In this document: in pieces, positions 8,476 through 16,534 of the stretch
Numbering within the stretch: the stretch's first letter is position 1
Layout: each line of letters opens with the position of its first letter
NCBI GenBank assembly: GCA_021849295.1
Contig: JAJZTA010000002.1
Location: forward strand, 115,989-176,199
DNA length: 60,211 nucleotides
Origin: Pseudomonadota bacterium
GTDB lineage: Bacteria; Pseudomonadota; Alphaproteobacteria; Micavibrionales; UBA2020
Direction: 5' to 3'
Made by a program: the position numbers and the translations under genes
Notes under the pieces: generated by a model
The model's database searches: none
Seen by the model: only the letters and a program-made list of their open reading frames with translations
Told to the model about the DNA's origin: nothing

Positions 8476-9930
8476 ATGGCCTTCCGCAAAATCGCTTTCG
8501 GTACAGCCCTCATGTCCTCGGTGACGATCTTCCGCATGATGGCGCAGCTGCTCGTCATTCCCATTTTGTCACGTCTTTTGTCGCCGGCCGACTACGGCGT
8601 CGTCGCGATGGCGATGCCCTTCGTTCTCTTTACCATGATGTTCACGGATGCCGGCATGGGGCAATCGCTGCTGCGCGGCACGGCGGAAAACGAACCCGGC
8701 GACAGCGATGTCTGGTCTTCCTGTTTCTGGCTGACGATCCTGCTCGGGGCCATCTTTTCGATGCTGATCATGCTGATCGCGCCGCTTGCCGCCTATTTTT
8801 TCAAGGAACCTCTGTTGTGGCCGCTCGTGACGGCCCTTGCGCTCGTCATCGTCCCGCAGGCCGCGGCGACGATACCCGAGGCCTCTCTCCGTCAAAGCCA
8901 CAAGTTCGGCACCATTGCGTGGACGGAATCGGTCGCCATCGCCTGCGGCATGGCCACCGCGATCACCATCGCTTACAAGGGCGGCGGCGCCTGGGCGCTG
9001 ATCGCGCAGCAGATCGTCCTTTACGCCCTGCGGTTTGCGCTGACCTTCTGGCGCGCCGGCTTTCGCCCGCGCATGGTTCTCAAGCTGCGCGACTTGAAGG
9101 AGCATCTTATTTTCGGCCGCAACGTTCTGGGCGCGAACTTCATGATGACGCTGACGCAGTCGCAGGACAATCTCATCATCGGCAAAATGCTCGGGTCGTG
9201 GTTTCTGGGCTTTTATTCGATGGCCTTTCTGTTCGTGCGCCTGCCTTTGCGCATCATCACGGGGCCGCTGGAATATGTGCTTTACGCGCATATCGCGCCG
9301 CTCGGCGAAAACAAGGCCCTCATCCGCCGGATATTTCTGCTGCTCACGCGCATTCAGGCCTTGCTGATTTTTCCCGCCATCGGCATGGTGGCGGCGGCGC
9401 ATCACCCGCTGTTTGAGCTGCTCCTGTCGAAAAAATGGCTGCCCTCCGGCTCCCTCTACATGATTGCCGCGCCGGCGGCGGCGCTGCAGGCGATGACGGC
9501 CTTTTCCGGCGCCTTTATGATGGCGCTCGGGCGGACGGACATCCAGTTGCGGATGAACACCGAATTCTGCATTCTTTTCGCGGCCGCCCTGCTGGTTTTT
9601 GCGCGCTTCGGCATCGCCTGGGCGGTCGTGGCCTATAGCCTCGCGGTATTTTGCTATTTCCCGCGGCTGCTGATGCTGACTTTGCCCCGTCTCGAGTGCA
9701 CGCCCTTCACCTACCTGCGCACGCTGGTCGTTCCGGTCGTCATCACAACGGTTTGCGTCATGCTCTACGTCAACGCGACCGAGCCGCTGCCCGCCGATAA
9801 CTGGATCCGCCTGCTGCTGGGCGGAGGAATAGCCGTTCTGGGCATGACGGCAGGCGCATTGATACAATACCGCACGCTCTTTAACGAGATCGTCACCTTT
9901 GACACGGTGGAAGCCGCCGATGCGGCCTGA
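8476..9930 (+). CDS. Polysaccharide flippase, MOP/Wzx family
   Basis: A 484-residue polytopic membrane protein with about twelve to fourteen hydrophobic segments. It is predicted to flip the lipid-linked repeat unit across the inner membrane. The N-terminus has the typical Wzx/PST start (a helix, then LLSPADYGVVAMA and FTDAGMGQSL), and the middle carries the family block NVLGANFMMTLTQSQDNLIIGKMLG. It begins 15 bases after the Cys-rich gene with GGGGGA upstream of the ATG. It is the last gene of the exopolysaccharide run. ExoT of succinoglycan synthesis is the likely functional counterpart. Confidence 0.88.
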   Translation: MAFRKIAFGTALMSSVTIFRMMAQLLVIPILSRLLSPADYGVVAMAMPFVLFTMMFTDAGMGQSLLRGTAENEPGDSDVWSSCFWLTILLGAIFSMLIMLIAPLAAYFFKEPLLWPLVTALALVIVPQAAATIPEASLRQSHKFGTIAWTESVAIACGMATAITIAYKGGGAWALIAQQIVLYALRFALTFWRAGFRPRMVLKLRDLKEHLIFGRNVLGANFMMTLTQSQDNLIIGKMLGSWFLGFYSMAFLFVRLPLRIITGPLEYVLYAHIAPLGENKALIRRIFLLLTRIQALLIFPAIGMVAAAHHPLFELLLSKKWLPSGSLYMIAAPAAALQAMTAFSGAFMMALGRTDIQLRMNTEFCILFAAALLVFARFGIAWAVVAYSLAVFCYFPRLLMLTLPRLECTPFTYLRTLVVPVVITTVCVMLYVNATEPLPADNWIRLLLGGGIAVLGMTAGALIQYRTLFNEIVTFDTVEAADAA

Positions 9931-10078
9931 AAATCCGGCTTTTTTGAATATAAATAACTGATATTTAACGGTTTTTTATGATGGACTTAAAATCCGCCGC
10001 GTTCGCGGCGGCAGGAAAAGCAGGAACGCGCCAACATTTTGATGGTGCGGGGCGCATAACTGCCTTATCACTGAAATC

Positions 10079-10672
10079 ATGTCACATGTCCAAATTCTCG
10101 GCGCCCTCTCCGCTCTGCTGACGCTGCTTTCGCGCGCTAATTATTTTCATTCCATTTTCAAGGGCAAAACCAAGCCGCATGCCTTTTCGTGGTTTATCTG
10201 GGGCGTCATCTCCAGCGTCGGGGCGGCGGCGCAAATCGCCAAGGGCGCGGGCCCCGGCGCATGGGCGCGCACGCTGGCCTCCGCCACGAATTTCGTGGTG
10301 GTGATCGTCGCGCTCATCGCCGGCACGCGCGACATCAAGCGCAGCGACTGGATCACGCTGATCATCGCGCTCTCCACCATTCCCTTGTGGATCGCCACCA
10401 AAACGCCGGTCTGGTCGGTGATCATCGTCTGCACGATCGACACGGCGGGGTACTTCCCGAGCGTGCGCAAATCGTGGGAGCGGCCGCATCAGGAAACCTC
10501 GCGCAGCTATTTCATCTCCAGCGGCAGCGCCTTTCTCTCCGTCCTCGCCATCGAGCATTATTCGCTCTCCACATGGCTTTATCCCGCGGTGCTGACCTGC
10601 TCCAACGCCTGCATGGCGCTGTTTTTGCTCTGGCGGCGGCGCGTGCTTCGGCCTAAGACATTGAAATATTGA
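10079..10672 (+). CDS. Multi-pass membrane protein of unknown function (PQ-loop/SWEET-like)
   Basis: A 197-residue protein with about six or seven hydrophobic segments and short polar loops. The block KGKTKPHAFSWFIWG near residue 27, with Pro and Trp residues in a helix, is reminiscent of the small PQ-loop/MtN3 transporters, but this is a weak resemblance. The tail is basic. It is separated from the flippase gene by 148 bases that contain a GC-rich inverted repeat (9994-10011), so it is probably an independent transcription unit. Substrate unknown. Confidence 0.6.
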   Translation: MSHVQILGALSALLTLLSRANYFHSIFKGKTKPHAFSWFIWGVISSVGAAAQIAKGAGPGAWARTLASATNFVVVIVALIAGTRDIKRSDWITLIIALSTIPLWIATKTPVWSVIIVCTIDTAGYFPSVRKSWERPHQETSRSYFISSGSAFLSVLAIEHYSLSTWLYPAVLTCSNACMALFLLWRRRVLRPKTLKY

Positions 10673-10759
10673 CATAAAAAATTATTTCCCGCATTTATTC
10701 ATAATATTTTTACCTTGCCCCGCTAGAATGATACTGATTGCACAGATCAAGAGGGCGAG

Positions 10760-11683
10760 ATGGGTCAGAAGGCGAAAACCGAATACGATTTTTTTCCCAG
10801 CGACAACAAATGGGACCTCGACCAGCACTCCTATGCGGGTGCCGACGGCGGCGCGCTCGGCAAAAACGTCGAAAGCATGACCCTGCAGTCGCCGCGCGCC
10901 GACAACCCCTCCGGCGGCGAAATCAATATCGAACTGAAAGCGGGCGGACGCTCCGGAGACTACATCAAGAATACGGCGCGCGAGCTTCTCGCCCACGCCG
11001 GATTCAAGGACGTGCATTTCGAAAGCACGCATAACGAAGGCGACTACCGCGTGACCCTGAAGGGCGTGACCGAAAAGGATTTTCTCAAAGCCGCGACGGC
11101 GCTGGCGACCGACGTGCCGGACGGCGAACACAACACGCACTACGCCCTGCTCGACAAAGCCGTCGCGGGCGAGATCGTGCAATCCGAACTGAAGCGTCTC
11201 GACCTTTCGCCCGCCGCAGCAGGGCTGCTGGAAGTCAAAACCGACGCGCTCTCTCCCGAACGCCTGCAGCTTCTCGGCATGAAAGAGCCCTTCGCCTACA
11301 CCGACGCCAGCCTCGGCGCCTATCCGCTTTCGCCGGTGACGGCGATGCAGGAGGACGGCACGCCCTCCGCCAGCCAGTTCGTAGCCAACGCGCTGTTCGT
11401 GAAAACGCGGCTGCATTTGAACGACATGAACCCGCAAGGCGTGCGCGACGCGCTCAAAGCCGCCAATATCGACTTCAGGGAAAACCGCAACAGCCACACG
11501 CTGAGCGCCGCCGCGCCCATCGACACCGTGGCCAAGGCGCTGGGCGACGCCGGCGTTCTGCCGCGCGCGTTCACGGACCACATCTCGTCCGTCGCCGAAC
11601 AGGGCCACAAGAACCAGAACCAGATCAACGCCCAGATCGCCTCGGGCGCACCCGTGCAACGCGCCGCCGCGCCGAAAGTCTGA
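10760..11683 (+). CDS. Hypothetical protein with two possible repeated alpha/beta domains
   Basis: A 307-residue soluble protein without signal peptide or membrane segments; I do not recognise a family. The N-terminal ~45 residues are polar. Residues about 52-115 and about 210-275 may share a fold: each reads as a helix ending in an Ala-rich turn, a strand with alternating polar residues, and then a long Ala-rich helix. The last 30 residues are Gln/Ala-rich. AGAGGG sits just ahead of the ATG, and codon use looks like the neighbours, so it is a genuine gene. It converges on the DUF1523-like gene. Confidence 0.6.
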   Translation: MGQKAKTEYDFFPSDNKWDLDQHSYAGADGGALGKNVESMTLQSPRADNPSGGEINIELKAGGRSGDYIKNTARELLAHAGFKDVHFESTHNEGDYRVTLKGVTEKDFLKAATALATDVPDGEHNTHYALLDKAVAGEIVQSELKRLDLSPAAAGLLEVKTDALSPERLQLLGMKEPFAYTDASLGAYPLSPVTAMQEDGTPSASQFVANALFVKTRLHLNDMNPQGVRDALKAANIDFRENRNSHTLSAAAPIDTVAKALGDAGVLPRAFTDHISSVAEQGHKNQNQINAQIASGAPVQRAAAPKV

Positions 11684-11697
11684 TTGAATTTTCATCT

Positions 11698-11745
11698 AAA
11701 AAAAAAAAAAAAAAAAACACGCGCGGGATCGCTCCCGCGCGTGTT
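11698..11745 (-). terminator. Strong rho-independent terminator with a 20-base U tract
   Basis: A perfect 13-bp GC-rich stem (11716-11728 pairing with 11733-11745) with a four-base loop TCGC. On the - strand it is followed by twenty T (20 A at 11698-11717 on +, the first two shared with the stem base). It ends the - strand gene at 11765 and lies 20 bases beyond its stop. The hairpin may also slow + strand transcripts, but there is no T run on that side. Confidence 0.9.
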
Positions 11746-11764
11746 CGAAACTCTCCGTCCGGTC

Positions 11765-12181
11765 TTAGCCGATTTTCGGCGCCGCCGGGCAGGTCTTCGT
11801 CGGAACGAAGGTCTGGCTGTCGATGTTCTTGTACATGCTGAAGAAGTGGTTTCTGATGCCGTGCACGTTGAACTGATAGGTGCAGCCCTTCTCGAGCGCG
11901 TTATACACGTCCGACGAGTTCCACTTGCCTTTTACGAGGCTGTCCGAATCCGTGAAAACGCCTTTGGTCGTGTAAATCATGTAGACGCTCTGGCTGTTCT
12001 TGCCGCTGCCTTGTATCTGAATGGCCTTGTCGTTGACCGTCGCCGTCACCGCGCTTTCCTGATAATAACCGGTGCCGGTGACAGCCTGATAACCCAATAC
12101 GCCAGCGCCGACGCCCGCGGCGACGAAGCCCAGTAAAACAGTCCCTGCAACAGCCGCTGCGAATGCTTTTTGTAAGTTCAT
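11765..12181 (-). CDS. DUF1523-like single-pass membrane protein
   Basis: A 138-residue protein with one N-terminal membrane segment (about residues 8-32, Ala/Val/Gly-rich) and a periplasmic domain. The motif order is strands, then FTDSDSLVKGKWNSSDVYNA, then GCTYQFNVHGIR and FFSMYKNI. This resembles the DUF1523 family found in proteobacteria and some phages. The start at 12181 is preferred because AGGAG lies eight bases upstream; the ATG six bases earlier is too close to it. The gene stands alone, with an AT-rich promoter region upstream and a strong terminator. Function unknown. Confidence 0.65.
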   Translation of the reverse strand: MNLQKAFAAAVAGTVLLGFVAAGVGAGVLGYQAVTGTGYYQESAVTATVNDKAIQIQGSGKNSQSVYMIYTTKGVFTDSDSLVKGKWNSSDVYNALEKGCTYQFNVHGIRNHFFSMYKNIDSQTFVPTKTCPAAPKIG

Positions 12182-12365
12182 GTCCATTTCTCCTCTGAAT
12201 GTTTGTCTTGTCCGGATTGATATCCTGCCCGCCATTATTTCCATATATAATATAAATATATGTCAAATTATATTTCCTTAATATCAGATAAACCCATAAA
12301 AAACATTTTATATCAATAACTTAAAATATATTGAAAAACGGCCGCAATACAAATAAACATAACCT

Positions 12366-13706
12366 ATGACATCTCGAATCATACATATCATCGGCGCGGG
12401 CATGGCCGGATCGGAGGCCGCATGGCAGGCCGCGAACGCCGGAGCCAAAGTCGTACTGCACGAAATGCGCCCTATCCGCAAAACCGACGCGCACCAGACC
12501 GACAAATGCGCCGAGCTGGTCTGCTCCAATTCCTTCCGCTCGGACGACGCGGAATATAACGCCGTGGGGCTGCTGCACGAGGAAATGCGCCGCGCGGGAT
12601 CGCTGATCATGAAATGCGGCGATGCGGCCAAGGTGCCCGCGGGCGCGGCGCTGGCCGTCGACCGCGAGGCTTTTTCGGACGCGGTGACCAAGGCGCTCAA
12701 TGAGCATCCGAACATCACCATCGAGCGCGGCGAGATCGCGGGGCTGCCGCCGGAAGAGTGGGACAACGTCATCATCGCCACCGGCCCGCTCACCTCCCCT
12801 GCGCTCGCCGAGGCCGTGCGCACGCTCAGCAACGAAGACAGCCTCGCCTTCTTCGACGCCATCGCGCCGATCGTCCATGCCGACAGCATCGACATGACGA
12901 AGGCATGGTTTCAATCACGGTATGACAAGGGCGAAGGCAAAGACTATATAAATTGCCCGATGGAGAAGGACGAGTACTACGCCTTCATCGACGCATTGGT
13001 GCAGGGCGAGAAAACCGAATTCAAGGAGTGGGAAAAAGACACGCCCTATTTCGAAGGCTGCCTGCCGATCGAGGTGATGGCGGAGCGCGGCGCGGAAACG
13101 CTGCGCTGGGGGCCGATGAAAGCCGTCGGGCTGGAATATCCCGAAGGGCATCCGAACAGGGCGCAGTTTCCGCGTCCGTGGGCGGTGGTGCAGCTGCGGC
13201 AGGACAACGCGCTCGGCACGCTTTATAACATCGTCGGCTTCCAGACCAAGCTGAAATACGGCGAGCAGACGCGCATCTTCCGCATGATCCCCGGTCTTGA
13301 AAACGCCGAGTTCGCGCGCCTCGGCGGCATCCACCGCAACACCTTCATCAACAGCCCGAAACTGCTCGATGAAACCCTGCGCCTCAAGGCCCAGCCGCGT
13401 TTGCGCTTTGCGGGACAGGTCACCGGCTGCGAAGGCTACGTCGAAAGCGCGGCGGTCGGGCTGATGGTCGGGCGCTTCGCCGCGGGCCAGACAGCCGTGC
13501 CGCCTGTGACCACGGCGATGGGCGCGCTCCTCAATCACATCACCGGCGGCGCGAACGCCGAAACCTTCCAGCCGATGAACGTCAACTTCGGCCTCTTCCC
13601 GCCCATCGACGCAAAGATCAAGGGCCGCGACCGCAAAAAGGCCTACACCTCCCGCGCGATCAAAGATTTCGACGGCTGGCTGAAAGAATTAAAAAGCGCG
13701 GCTTAA
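12366..13706 (+). CDS. trmFO: Methylenetetrahydrofolate-tRNA-(uracil-5-)-methyltransferase TrmFO
   Basis: A flavoenzyme of 446 residues that makes ribothymidine at U54 of tRNA, using methylene-tetrahydrofolate as carbon donor and FAD/NADPH as reductant. The FAD-binding [11 protein letters not shown] starts at residue 9, followed by the family signature LHEMRP and CSNSFRSD. Further conserved blocks are [11 protein letters not shown] and [12 protein letters not shown]. Length matches the family. No convincing Shine-Dalgarno precedes the ATG; the ~185 bases upstream are very AT-rich, so the message may be leaderless or weakly initiated. It converges with the histidine kinase gene, their stops sharing bases 13703-13706. 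Confidence 0.96.
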   Translation: MTSRIIHIIGAGMAGSEAAWQAANAGAKVVLHEMRPIRKTDAHQTDKCAELVCSNSFRSDDAEYNAVGLLHEEMRRAGSLIMKCGDAAKVPAGAALAVDREAFSDAVTKALNEHPNITIERGEIAGLPPEEWDNVIIATGPLTSPALAEAVRTLSNEDSLAFFDAIAPIVHADSIDMTKAWFQSRYDKGEGKDYINCPMEKDEYYAFIDALVQGEKTEFKEWEKDTPYFEGCLPIEVMAERGAETLRWGPMKAVGLEYPEGHPNRAQFPRPWAVVQLRQDNALGTLYNIVGFQTKLKYGEQTRIFRMIPGLENAEFARLGGIHRNTFINSPKLLDETLRLKAQPRLRFAGQVTGCEGYVESAAVGLMVGRFAAGQTAVPPVTTAMGALLNHITGGANAETFQPMNVNFGLFPPIDAKIKGRDRKKAYTSRAIKDFDGWLKELKSAA

Positions 13707-15052
13707 GAAAAAACCACCTTCACCGTCAGCCCGTGCGGTTTGGCGTCTTCCAGCGTCACCGTCGCATGGTGCATGTCGGCGACCCAGCGGACGATGGAGA
13801 GGCCAAGGCCGCTGCCCAGCCCAGCGCTTTTGTTGACGCGGTAAAAGCGTTCGAAAACCTTGTCTTTGTTTTCCGTCGCGATGCCGGGGCCGCTGTCGGT
13901 CACCGTCAAAACGGTTCCTTCCTCCGTTTTTGCCAGCGCGACGGCGATCATTCCGCCTTCGGGCGTATATTTGATGGCGTTGTCGACGAGGTTGCGCAGC
14001 ATCACCGAGAGCGCGTCGGCATAGCCCTGCAGTTCGACGCCCTGCTCTATCTCAGCCTCCAGCGTTTGCCCGCGCCGCTCGGCGTAAACGTGGATATCGC
14101 GCAAAACTTCCTCCGCCAGATCCGACAGCGCCACGCTTTCCGGCGGCGTGCTCTGGTTTTGCAGGCGGGCGAAAGAGAGCAACTGCTCGACCAGCTGCCC
14201 CGCGCGGTCGATGGAGGCTTGCAGGTTTTCCAGCCCCTCCTTGCACCCGGGCATGTCGCCTGCCTTTTTCGCCAGCACCTGCGTCTGGGTTTTCATGGCG
14301 GCGAGCGGGGTGCGCAGCTCGTGCGCGGCGTTGTCGGTGAACTCGCGCTCGCGGCGGAAGGTTTCGGCGACGCGCAGGAACAATCTGTTGAGCGCAACGA
14401 CGAAGGGGACGATCTCGCGCGGCAGCTTTTGCTCCGCCACGGGCGCAAGCTCCTGCGCGCTGCGCAAGTTCAGCTCGTCGGCGATGGCACTGATGGGGCG
14501 CAGGCTCTCGGTCGTCCCCGCCCAGACGATCAGCAGGATGAGCGGCAGGAAAATCAGCCCGGGCATCACAAGGCTGCCGAGGATCTGCATGATCAGCTCC
14601 ATGCGCACCTCGCTGTTCTCGGCGATCTCGACGGTAATGGCGGTTTTATGGTCCACATAGACGAAAAACCGCCAGTGGACGCCGCCGATGTCGTGCCGCG
14701 AATAGCCCGTCGGCTCCGGCTCGATGTCCTTGAAGGCATCGGCCGCGCGCGACTGGGTGATCAGCCGGCCTTTGTGCCAGATGCGGTACCAGATCTTTCG
14801 CTCGTAGAAGTGCGAAAAGTCGAGCGCCTCGGCGTCGAGGCTGAGCCCGTGCCGCCTGTGATCCATGATCTCGTGCTGCGTCATGCGCAGGAGCAGCTTG
14901 GCGTTCTGCGCCAGTTGCGCGTCGTAGACCTCGTCGATCTCGTGATAGGTGGACAAGAGCGCGAGGCCGCCAATCACCATGCCGGCCATGACGACCGGAA
15001 TGCCGATCATCGACAAAAGGCGCAGGCGCAGGGAATAAGGCCGCTTGCTCAT
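13703..15052 (-). CDS. Two-component sensor histidine kinase, QseC-like
   Basis: A membrane histidine kinase of 449 residues that would phosphorylate the response regulator encoded just upstream. Order: membrane segment at about 12-34, periplasmic sensor region of ~130 residues, second membrane segment near 165-190, HAMP-like linker, HisKA domain with [13 protein letters not shown] (phospho-acceptor His), N-box [12 protein letters not shown]1 DSGPGI and G2 GSGLGLSIV. The long periplasmic region and the overall pattern resemble QseC/TctE-type sensors. The start at 15052 overlaps the regulator stop by four bases. The stimulus is unknown. Confidence 0.88.
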   Translation of the reverse strand: MSKRPYSLRLRLLSMIGIPVVMAGMVIGGLALLSTYHEIDEVYDAQLAQNAKLLLRMTQHEIMDHRRHGLSLDAEALDFSHFYERKIWYRIWHKGRLITQSRAADAFKDIEPEPTGYSRHDIGGVHWRFFVYVDHKTAITVEIAENSEVRMELIMQILGSLVMPGLIFLPLILLIVWAGTTESLRPISAIADELNLRSAQELAPVAEQKLPREIVPFVVALNRLFLRVAETFRREREFTDNAAHELRTPLAAMKTQTQVLAKKAGDMPGCKEGLENLQASIDRAGQLVEQLLSFARLQNQSTPPESVALSDLAEEVLRDIHVYAERRGQTLEAEIEQGVELQGYADALSVMLRNLVDNAIKYTPEGGMIAVALAKTEEGTVLTVTDSGPGIATENKDKVFERFYRVNKSAGLGSGLGLSIVRWVADMHHATVTLEDAKPHGLTVKVVFS

Positions 15053-15705
15053 GACGGAATCATGTAGCCGAGGCCGCGGATCGTCTTGATAAACTCCTTG
15101 CCGAGCTTGCGGCGCAGCGCGGAGATGTGGACTTCGATGGTGTTGCTCTCGATCTCCTCGTCCGACCAGTCGTAGACATGCTCCTCGATGCGCGCCTTGC
15201 TGACGACGCGCCCGACGTTGCCCGCCAGCACCTCGAGCACGGCAAGCTCGCGCGCCGAGAGCGGCACGGCCTTGCCCTCCTTGTAGGCGATGTGCGCGGC
15301 CTTGTCGAACACGATGCCGCCCTGCAGCGCCTGCGGCGTGATCTGCCGCTGGCTGCGGCGGATCAGCGCGCCGACGCGGGCGAGAAGCTCGTCGAGGTCG
15401 AACGGCTTGGTGAGATAATCGTCCGCGCCCGCGTTCAGGCCTTCGATCTTGTGGCGCAGGGCGTCGCGCGCGGTCAGGAACAGCACGGGGCGGTCGTCCT
15501 TGCCCTCGCGCATCTCTTTGAGCAGGTCGAGGCCGGATTTGGCGGGAAGGTTGATATCGAAGATGGCGAGGTCGTAGTCCGTGGTGAGGAGCGCGTCCGA
15601 GGCCTCCTCCGCCGTCTGGCACCAGTCGACGGCGTAGACGGTTTTGAGGCCGTCTGCCGTCGCCTTGCCAAGCATTTTGTCGTCTTCCACCAGAAGAATC
15701 CGCAT
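15049..15705 (-). CDS. OmpR-family response regulator, QseB-like
   Basis: A 218-residue transcription regulator. The receiver domain has the acidic pair EDD at 7-9, the phospho-acceptor Asp near residue 50 in IFDINLPAKSG, Thr in LFLTARD and Lys in YLTKPF. A winged-helix DNA-binding domain follows (residues ~125-216) ending in RKLGKEFIKTIRGLGYM. AGGACAGG precedes the ATG. It forms an operon with the sensor kinase (TCAT overlap). The 155-base gap to the divergent GIY-YIG gene probably holds its promoter. Confidence 0.9.
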   Translation of the reverse strand: MRILLVEDDKMLGKATADGLKTVYAVDWCQTAEEASDALLTTDYDLAIFDINLPAKSGLDLLKEMREGKDDRPVLFLTARDALRHKIEGLNAGADDYLTKPFDLDELLARVGALIRRSQRQITPQALQGGIVFDKAAHIAYKEGKAVPLSARELAVLEVLAGNVGRVVSKARIEEHVYDWSDEEIESNTIEVHISALRRKLGKEFIKTIRGLGYMIPS

Positions 15706-15860
15706 GGAACCTGTCCTCGTCGTTTCTTGCGTGTTTTGTGGTCATACTAGACCTTTTTGCTCTTCGGCCATAGCCTTTATTTTCCACCATAAGGCTTTGA
15801 AACGACGGGTTTAAATCCTTTTTAACCACTTGCTGTTATGCTTCTGGACGAGAGGTTTTG

Positions 15861-16241
15861 ATGTTTACCGCAGAACAGTTTTTTGAAGCCAAAGCCAAAA
15901 AGCAGCGCAAAAGAGAAGCGCCGGCCTACCATCACAACGTCTATGTGATCGAGCTCAACCCGCGGGTGCTGAAAAACCGCAAGTTCCGCGCCGCCAATCC
16001 GAATCACGATCCCGCCAAGGCCTGCCTTTACGTCGGCTCGACCGGCCTTTCGCCCCACGAGCGGTTCCTCAACCACAAGGACGGCCACAAATCAAACTGC
16101 TTCGCCAAAAGATTCGGCATGCACCTGCGCCCCGACCTCTTCGCGGTCTACAACCCGATGCCCTACGAAGCCGCGCTGGCGATGGAAGCGGAGCTGGCGG
16201 AAAGCCTGCGGGCGGAGGGGTATGCGGTTTGGTGGGGGTGA
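15861..16241 (+). CDS. GIY-YIG-like nuclease domain protein
   Basis: A 126-residue soluble protein. The N-terminal 25 residues are Lys-rich. The domain then reads HNVYVIEL (GIY position), LYVGSTGLSPHERFLNHKDG (YIG position followed by the conserved Arg and His) and a later Glu in MEAELAE. This is the single-domain GIY-YIG pattern. The ATG at 15861 has AGAGG at spacing 5 and is preferred over the TTG just before it. No restriction, repair or mobile partner genes are adjacent, so a role in DNA processing is inferred from the fold only. Confidence 0.65.
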   Translation: MFTAEQFFEAKAKKQRKREAPAYHHNVYVIELNPRVLKNRKFRAANPNHDPAKACLYVGSTGLSPHERFLNHKDGHKSNCFAKRFGMHLRPDLFAVYNPMPYEAALAMEAELAESLRAEGYAVWWG

Positions 16242-16245
16242 AGAT

Positions 16246-16521
16246 TCACTGTCCATCAGAAAATTTATCAATCGATAAATTTGTCTCAATCCTATCTATA
16301 CGTTCTTCTATCTTTTTTAGGCCATTTCCTATAAGGATCGCGAATAAGCCTATAATGATATTGGCTCCAAAGCCCAAAATAATGCCCAAGTTAAATGGAT
16401 AAAGGTTGTGACTTCTTGATAGATTGTCGACGATTAAACCCAGCAGCCCAGACCCCAAAACAATAAAACCGAGCAATAATATTATTTTGGATTCATTTTT
16501 CTTCGCCCCCCCCTCCCTCAT
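16246..16521 (-). CDS. Small two-helix membrane protein of unknown function
   Basis: A 91-residue protein with two hydrophobic helices (about residues 14-35 and 48-68) joined by a short loop, followed by a charged helix likely to form a coiled coil. Its DNA is clearly richer in A+T than the flanking genes, which suggests either recent acquisition or relaxed codon use. It starts 13 bases after the methyltransferase stop on the same strand and is the probable last gene of the yqeY - methyltransferase unit. I do not recognise a family. Confidence 0.5.
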   Translation of the reverse strand: MREGGAKKNESKIILLLGFIVLGSGLLGLIVDNLSRSHNLYPFNLGIILGFGANIIIGLFAILIGNGLKKIEERIDRIETNLSIDKFSDGQ

Positions 16522-16534
16522 GTTCAACTGCGAC

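Noticed and set aside
9994-10011. Seven-base-pair GC-rich inverted repeat after the flippase gene
   Set aside because: It is not followed by a T run on +, so it is not convincing as a rho-independent terminator; no gene on - needs it.
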